Assembly: GCA_964017065.1 (NCBI GenBank)
Contig: OZ024786.1
Span: 4,379,781-4,443,780 of the forward strand
Reading direction: 5' to 3'
Source of the DNA: Haliclona indistincta
Taxonomy: Eukaryota; Porifera; Demospongiae; Haplosclerida; Chalinidae
DNA length: 64,000 nt
The notes beneath the pieces were generated by a model that saw only the letters and a list, made by a program, of their open reading frames with translations, was not told where the DNA came from and searched no databases. The number at the start of each line of letters is the position of its first letter. Within the stretch, counting starts at the first letter, position 1. Shown piece after piece: positions 59,020 through 64,000 of the stretch. The position numbers and the translations under genes are program-made.

Positions 59020-59619
59020 CCCTTTAACCCCTAATGACGCCTTTTGGCGTCATAATTGACTCCACCTACTCTAGATGTCATAACTAGTGTGAAAAGTGCT
59101 CTAGAAAGGTCAAATCAAGTTTAATTGCAAATTAACTGAAAAAACCCACTGTTTTTCGACGCGCCCTCCCCACTAAACCATATAGAACACAGGACGGGGG
59201 GATTTTTAAAGGGGGGTGTCCCCCCTTTAACCCGGGGTTCGAAGGGGCGGAGCCCCTCGCCGCTTTCCGCATTTTTGGGGCTTCAGGGTGCCCGGAAATG
59301 CATACTTTGGCATAGAATATGGTCTAAACTGTGCTGTTTGCTCACCTGGACACCACCAGGTTTTTGTATCAGTCACCAGGGCTAAAGGAAGACCAAAATT
59401 GGCTGAAAAATGACGAGGACGCAGCACTTAAGCGGCTTCAGTTCCGAAGTGGGAGTGGCCAACTCAGAATTTAGTACATGGTCGTAAACTTTGACATGCC
59501 AGGAAAAAACAGTGCTGGTTTGGAACAGCTAGCGTACTGCATGGTGTAGAAAATCGCAAGACAAACTGTCAGCTTAGAGGAAGTCAAATTTTCGTCAAAA
59601 TAATTCAGTAATTAAAGGG
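59020..59619. mobile_element. piggyBac-type MITE, TTAA-flanked
   Basis: 600 bp between TTAA tetranucleotides (59016-59019, 59620-59623). The ends are CCCTTTAA... and ...TTAAAGGG. The left subterminal part holds the small hairpin ACGCCTTTTGGCGT; the middle has GGGGGGTGTCCCCCC and GGGGCGGAGCCCC hairpins. No transposase. Confidence 0.82.
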
Positions 59620-59639
59620 TTAACTTGTACATGTGTCTC

Positions 59640-59895
59640 CTGATACATCTCCTGATACACACTATTGCACTACCAGTGACTCTGTTCCATTGTTACACTA
59701 TCTCCTAATACACACTACTATTGCACTACCAGTGACTGTTCCATTGTTCCACTATCTCCTAATACACACTATTGCACTACCAATGACTCTGTTCCATTGT
59801 TACACTATCTCCTAATACACACTACTATTGCACTACCAGTGACTCTGTTCCATTGTTCCACTATCTCCTAATACACACTATTGCACTACAAGAGA
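59640..59895. repeat. 53-bp satellite, copy III
   Basis: About four to five units of the same satellite as 17830-18204 and 25805-26757. As at 27.1-27.2 kb, it lies directly beside the Death-domain exon. Confidence 0.9.
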
Positions 59896-59963
59896 CTCAG
59901 AGTTGTTGACTTGTACAAAACCGATACATAACACATAATACTACTCACAAGTGTATTACTTAC

Positions 59964-60875
59964 AAAATAAAAAATTATATTTGTATTCTGAGCCATTGTC
60001 TAATATCAGTTGCTATTCTGTGTTCATCAACTCTCTCTAGTGCGGTGATAATAGTGTTCCATGTGTATGGTAGTGTCTCTTCTCGTCTCCATTGTTCAAA
60101 CACCTTAGCAAAGAGCCGTTATGATTGCTGTACTCTGCGTCGTATGCTTCTAGAATGGGGGTATCGATCTGTAACTCTATCCCAACTTCAAACCACTTGA
60201 CTGGTCTCTTCCGAGCAACATGAGTCATCAGTTCATGCATCTCTGGACTCTGAAATAGTCAGGAAAGATAAAGCACAAGATCATTTTCATGCATTTTCTT
60301 ATTAACCTTGAGTTGCTGTATGATGAACTGCTGTACCTGCTAATCGAGTTTCTGTTATTGCTATAGCAACATAAGAGATCAACTAATACATTGTGGTCTT
60401 CATGCAAACTGCCTCTTTACCTTTGATCCACTTGTTTATCCAGGTCTGCTTAGGACGAGTGGGAAGACCATGACAAATTCCACTATTCATCTTTGGTAAA
60501 TACTCCGCTGCATGAGGGCTTGTCTCACTATTGCAGAAGCAAGGGAAGAAGAGATCATTGAGTACGCTGGCGTTGCTGTTGTAATGGAGACCCTGGATGA
60601 TAGCTGCCACGGCACTTGAGACACTGCGGAAGACAATACCGCATCTGAGCTGGACTAACAGGATATTCTTCAAATGCGGAATTGACGGATATCTCGAGGA
60701 ATTTGAGATGCACAGCTAACTTGACAAGGAGTTGGAATTTGTTGCAGACAGACACAACAAGAGTGGCTTCATTGCAGCACAGACTGTCTTTATCGGTTGG
60801 CAAGCACCATTCAAGGTCGAGCGATTTCTCTTGTTTCTTTTGTAAGTAAGCAACCACAGAGCTAAACACACCCAC
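59964..60875 (-). pseudogene. COR-like / Death-domain gene fragment, frameshifted
   Basis: The upstream exon (60875 to 60421, donor GTAAAG in phase 1) needs one frame change near 60670. It then reads RSVSSAVAAIIQGLHY, LFFPCFCNSE, SPHAAEYLPKMNSGICHG and RPKQTWINKW. The C-x-C, HAA, C, Q-x-W spacing resembles, from memory, the COR-type region of cnidarian and sponge ROCO or Death-domain proteins. The next exon (60249-59964) is the Death-domain exon, paralogous to 27570-27284, with an extra base near its start and a missing base at the YSNH codons, so its frame is broken. The phase-1 donor fits the two-base entry of the intact 27.5-kb exon, which supports the gene model. Probably a decayed innate-immune-type gene. 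Confidence 0.55.
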
Positions 60876-60954
60876 TATGGAGGAGGCAGCTATGACATAG
60901 TTTGTGATCTGACAGATATAAAGCTATCTATACATGTACACTATGATTGAAGTC

Positions 60955-61660
60955 ACACACACCACTCACTCGCTCGCTCGCTCACTCACTCACTCGCTTG
61001 CTCACTCACTCACTCGCTTGCTCACTCCTCACACCACTCACTCACTCTCTCATTCACTCACTCACTCACACACTCACACAACTCACTCGCTCGCACACAC
61101 CACTCACTCACTCGCTCACTCACTCACTCGCTCGCTCGCTCGCTCACTCACTCACTCACACCACTCGCTCGCTCACTCACTCACTCACTCACTCACTCAC
61201 TCACTCGCTCACTTGCTCGCTCACTCACTCACTCACTCACTCACTCACTCACTCACACAACTCACTCGCTCACTCACACCACTCACTCACTCGCTCGCTC
61301 ACTCACTCACTCACTCACTCACACCACTCACTCGCTCACACCACTCACTCGCTCGCTCACTCACTCGCTCGCTCACTCACTCGCTCGATCGCTCGCTCAC
61401 TCACTCACACCACTTGCTCGCTCACTCACTCACTCACACCACTCACTCTCTCACTCACACCACTCACTCACTCACTCACTCGCTCGCTCACTCACACCAC
61501 TCACTCGCTCGCTCACTCACTCACTCGCTCACACCACTCACTCGCTCACTCACACCACTCACTCACTCACACCACTCACTCGGTCACACCACTCACTCAC
61601 TCCCTCACTCGCTCGCTCGCTCGCTCACTCACTCACTCACTCACTCACTCACTCACTCAT
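60955..61660. repeat. (CTCA)n microsatellite
   Basis: About 700 bp of CACT repeat with CGCT and ACAC interruptions, upstream (minus-strand sense) of the COR-like/Death gene, as at 27.7-28.5 kb. Long frames through it are artefacts. Confidence 0.96.
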
Positions 61661-61819
61661 AGGAGAAGACAGTTAATAGGAGAATGCTAATTGAAATCTT
61701 TGGCTCCGTCAAGTTCCTTGCTCGTCAAGATTGCCTCTAAGAAGAGTCGGCGCTGATATAGACAGCAATCTTGTTTAACTTCTCCAACTCAAAAGCAGAG
61801 ATTCTTCAGAGCTCTGCAT

Positions 61820-62010
61820 ATGGATACAAAGAAAAACCACCATCACAAGTATACATTACATGACATACTAAATGAGATCATGTCGATCATGGAATGCAAA
61901 TCCTTATATTCAAAGAAAGGTGTGTCAAAGATGAAAGAAAATGGCCCATACACTAATATGACAGATGAGTGTACAGATGTGGCAAACACAGAGCAATTTA
62001 CGCCTCGTAT
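61820..62010 (+). pseudogene. hAT-like (DUF4371-type) transposase fragment
   Basis: About 60 codons reading LHDILNEIMSIMECKSLY ... NMTDECTDVANTEQFT. The MxDECTDxxNxEQ signature is the first catalytic Asp region of DUF4371/ZMYM-type hAT proteins. Upstream and downstream parts are missing. Confidence 0.55.
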
Positions 62011-62250
62011 TCGGACAGAAAATAAGATATGAGGACTACTATGAGCTGTAAGAGGACTACTTATTGTCGAGCCTCGCCTTGCGGTAAAAATAGTTTACAA
62101 TGCGTAGGCGAACGCCATAGCGCAACATTTGCCCGCGAATATTTCAACGTGTCTACTTGCCAGGCGAAGACTTCACTTAAATGTTGTGAGTTTGCTAATA
62201 CAAAACAACACTTGCCATCGAAAATTATTGTAATCGTAGGTGTGTGTGAC

Positions 62251-62876
62251 ATGGGGAACAAGAGAATTGTCAGGAACAGGCATATTAGCAATGGTTGTAT
62301 TCCAAAGCGAAAATATCAGCGAATATCAGGAGAGTATACCTGTTGAAAACAGAGAACCTAATGTAGAATTTTCTTGTGAAACTAATAGTATGATGATCGA
62401 TGGTTCAAGAATTGTGAACATTTCACAACTTGAAAAGTATTTTGATGAACTGACTCATCATGTTTCTCAGTGTGATAATGCAGGCAAAGTAATGCTTACA
62501 GCAGAAAAGAAAGATGGCCTTGCATCAGTAGTAAGTACCCAGTGCTCCTCTTGTGGATTTAAGATCAATCTTCAAACTTCACGCAAAGTCTGCTGTGTGA
62601 CTGGATACCGCGGATGGGAGGTGAATCTTGCAGCAGTTTGGGGCCAGATGACTACTGGTGGAGGGCATTCCACTCTCACAGAGTCAATGGCATATCTTGA
62701 TGTACCCGTGATGGCTAAAAAGTCTTTCATGACGACAGGGCGAACAATTGGCGAGTGGTGGAGGGAGCGTCTTCAGCAGTCCATGGTAGAAGCTGGAAGG
62801 CAGGAAAGAGAATGTAGATTACCATGAAGGTGTCCCTGCCATCACCGTGATAGTTGATGATACTCGCCTCGTAAAA
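62251..62876 (+). pseudogene. Mutator-like transposase, 5' part, frameshifted and truncated
   Basis: Starts at ATG 62251 (MGNKRIVRNRH). After one frame change near 62330 it runs through RIVNISQLEKYF, TQCSSCGFKINL and NLAAVWGQMTTGGGHSTLTE, VPVMAKKSF and IGEWWRE. A second frame change near 62810 gives YHEGVPAITVIVDD, then it ends (TRLVK stop). The CSSC, WECN/WEVNLAAVWGQMxTGGGH and VPAITVIVD sequence is the conserved core of the Mutator-like transposase family found in many animal genomes. Everything after the first VIVD catalytic-type motif is missing. Confidence 0.75.
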
Positions 62877-63195
62877 TGAAAAGTGGGTGTGTCGTGTTTA
62901 TGCGCACGAATTTCAAGCAATGAGTGGTTGTAGTGCTAACTAACTATGTCATGGTCATTCTTTACCTTACCTGGTATCGCCTATAGTGTACATTTGTTCA
63001 CTAATAGTTTTCCAGTTAGATATTCTTCTACTGCGGAGCTCACATGTGGAGCAAAATCAATTCACAGTCATCATTATTATAGAACACTATAATTGCTTGA
63101 ATAATGAACAGTGAGAATAGCAGTGTGATAGCTAAAGCACCCTAGCAGAAATAGTTGATATACAAATTTAGCTACTCAATGAATAGTTAATCAGC
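62877..63195. other. Spacer, nothing seen
   Basis: AT-rich sequence between transposase and zinc-finger remnants, with no supportable feature. Confidence 0.4.
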
Positions 63196-63620
63196 TCAAT
63201 GCTTTCTCCACTTATGTCTATTACATTTTGAACGCAAGGTGAAGCATGCCGCAAATATCACACGAGTATGGCTTCTCTCCAGTGTGATTATAATTATGGA
63301 TGTGACGTTGCATATCATATCACTATCTTTGGTAGAATCTACACAATGAGGGCACTGGTATACTTTAGCTTGATCAGGTGAATACTTTGTACGCATAATG
63401 GTTATTGAGATTCCTATCAGATGTCCTCAGATTGGTTGCTAGTACGCCTAAGGCTTCACCCTGCTCTTCCTGCTGTGCTAGGGGTCCACCTGGCTTCGCT
63501 GTTGGGAGAAGAACTAGATTGAGTATTGCGCTGCCCACATTCCTCGTATGAGTAAGGTTTTTCTCCGGTATACGAGTACGGATGTGATACTGCAAAGTTA
63601 CATCACTATGTTCAGTACAT
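63196..63620 (-). pseudogene. C2H2 zinc-finger protein remnant
   Basis: On the minus strand, pieces in different frames read HTGEKPYSCDICG, then RSKCNRHKWRKH, and further upstream YTGEKPYSYEECG and YQCPHC. TGEKPY linkers and C-x2-C...H-x4-H spacing identify tandem C2H2 fingers. At least two frame changes and a Cys-to-Tyr change show decay. Confidence 0.65.
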
Positions 63621-63738
63621 AAGAACAGGTATGTATATATAGCCATAGTGAATAGTGCAATTGTATTGATGGTACATTTCATAGCTAATTGGAGAGCTAT
63701 GGCGATACTGTGGGAAGAAGGAAACAAAGAACACTAAT

Positions 63739-64000
63739 ATGACATCAAAGTGGAAGGACTTGTTCCCTAAGATTTTGTCGTATGCTAGTAGAGAGGCATC
63801 AAAACCGGAAATAACATCTTTGTGTGCTACAATTAACAAACATCCACTGAAGGATTGGTCAGGTCAGCTAGAATACCATAATTAACTTTATTAATTTTTT
63901 CAGATGATGTACTTAGTATCAAGATAATGTGCTTGATGATGCTGTTAGTTCCCGATCATAAAAGCAAAGTTTCAAGTGATATACTCATCAAAATAATTCC
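63739..64000 (+). CDS. 5' part of an unrecognised spliced gene, runs off the right edge
   Basis: From ATG 63739 the frame reads MTSKWKDLFPKILSYASREA, SKPEITSLCATINKHPLKDW and S. It ends at a TCAG|GTCAGC donor (63862, phase 1). A 41-nt intron with an AT-rich tail ending TTTTTTCAG (63863-63903) leads to a second segment open to the window edge (DDVLSIKIMCLMMLLVPDHK). The predicted sequence is helical and hydrophobic with no motif I recognise. Without splicing the frame stops after 49 codons. The very short intron makes this uncertain. Confidence 0.35.

Noticed and set aside
59160..59270. GGTTCGAA resembling a tRNA B box
   Set aside because: No A box, acceptor stem or anticodon arm around it; it sits in hairpin-rich DNA of a piggyBac-type MITE.

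Overview
The window is eukaryotic, and the content suggests an early-branching animal, most likely a marine sponge. That assignment is inference from gene content: spliced genes with short introns, decayed COR-like/Death-domain exons, Crinkler-like nuclease-kinase genes, and many families of cut-and-paste DNA transposons with no obvious LTR or LINE. There are no operons and no rRNA or CRISPR array that I can see. Most open frames longer than 60 codons are chance frames in repeats.

The window is a mosaic of segmental duplications. One ancestral unit, read leftward on the minus strand, appears to hold: a (CTCA)n tract, a Death-domain exon, a 53-bp satellite, a GC-rich first-exon-like block, a long spacer with small exon-like modules, and a two-exon gene for a coiled-coil / PD-(D/E)XK-like nuclease / protein-kinase-like protein. 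Copy I runs from about 1 to 28.5 kb; only the 5' exons of its gene are inside the window. Copy II runs from 29.6 to 39.2 kb with an intact gene at 32973-30018. A partial spacer copy lies at 40.2-43.3 kb. Copy III runs from 45.2 to 61.7 kb with an intact gene at 48503-45597 and a decayed COR-like/Death gene at 60.9-60.0 kb.

Because the copies are so alike, they serve as empty-site controls for transposon insertions in copy I or II. Compared by eye, they show a TTAA-flanked foldback element (4050-4725), a TA-flanked element (5082-9670) interrupted by a second TA-flanked transposon (5350-9448), a small TA-flanked MITE (12513-12715), an 8-bp-TSD hAT element (14304-17200) and an 8-bp-TSD hAT-type MITE (34096-34604) holding a TA-type MITE. 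A CACTA-like element of about 7.6 kb (18205-25804, 3-bp TSD) has split the 53-bp satellite. A Mutator-type MITE (1588-2267, 9-bp TSD) and a piggyBac-type MITE (59020-59619, TTAA) are also present.

The best-supported genes are the two nuclease-kinase paralogues, the 610-aa DDE transposase, and a convergent spliced HIRAN-domain gene carried in the same transposon. The right end (61.8-63.7 kb) holds fragments of a hAT-like protein, a Mutator-like transposase and a C2H2 zinc-finger gene, and then the start of an unrecognised plus-strand gene that runs off the edge.

The most unusual items are the nuclease-kinase family with its fast-changing coiled-coil exon, the HIRAN-carrying transposon with 527-bp inverted repeats, and the minus-strand modules that look like tiny exons, including a tandem array at 44.4-44.9 kb. 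All sequence comparisons here were done by eye, without alignment tools.
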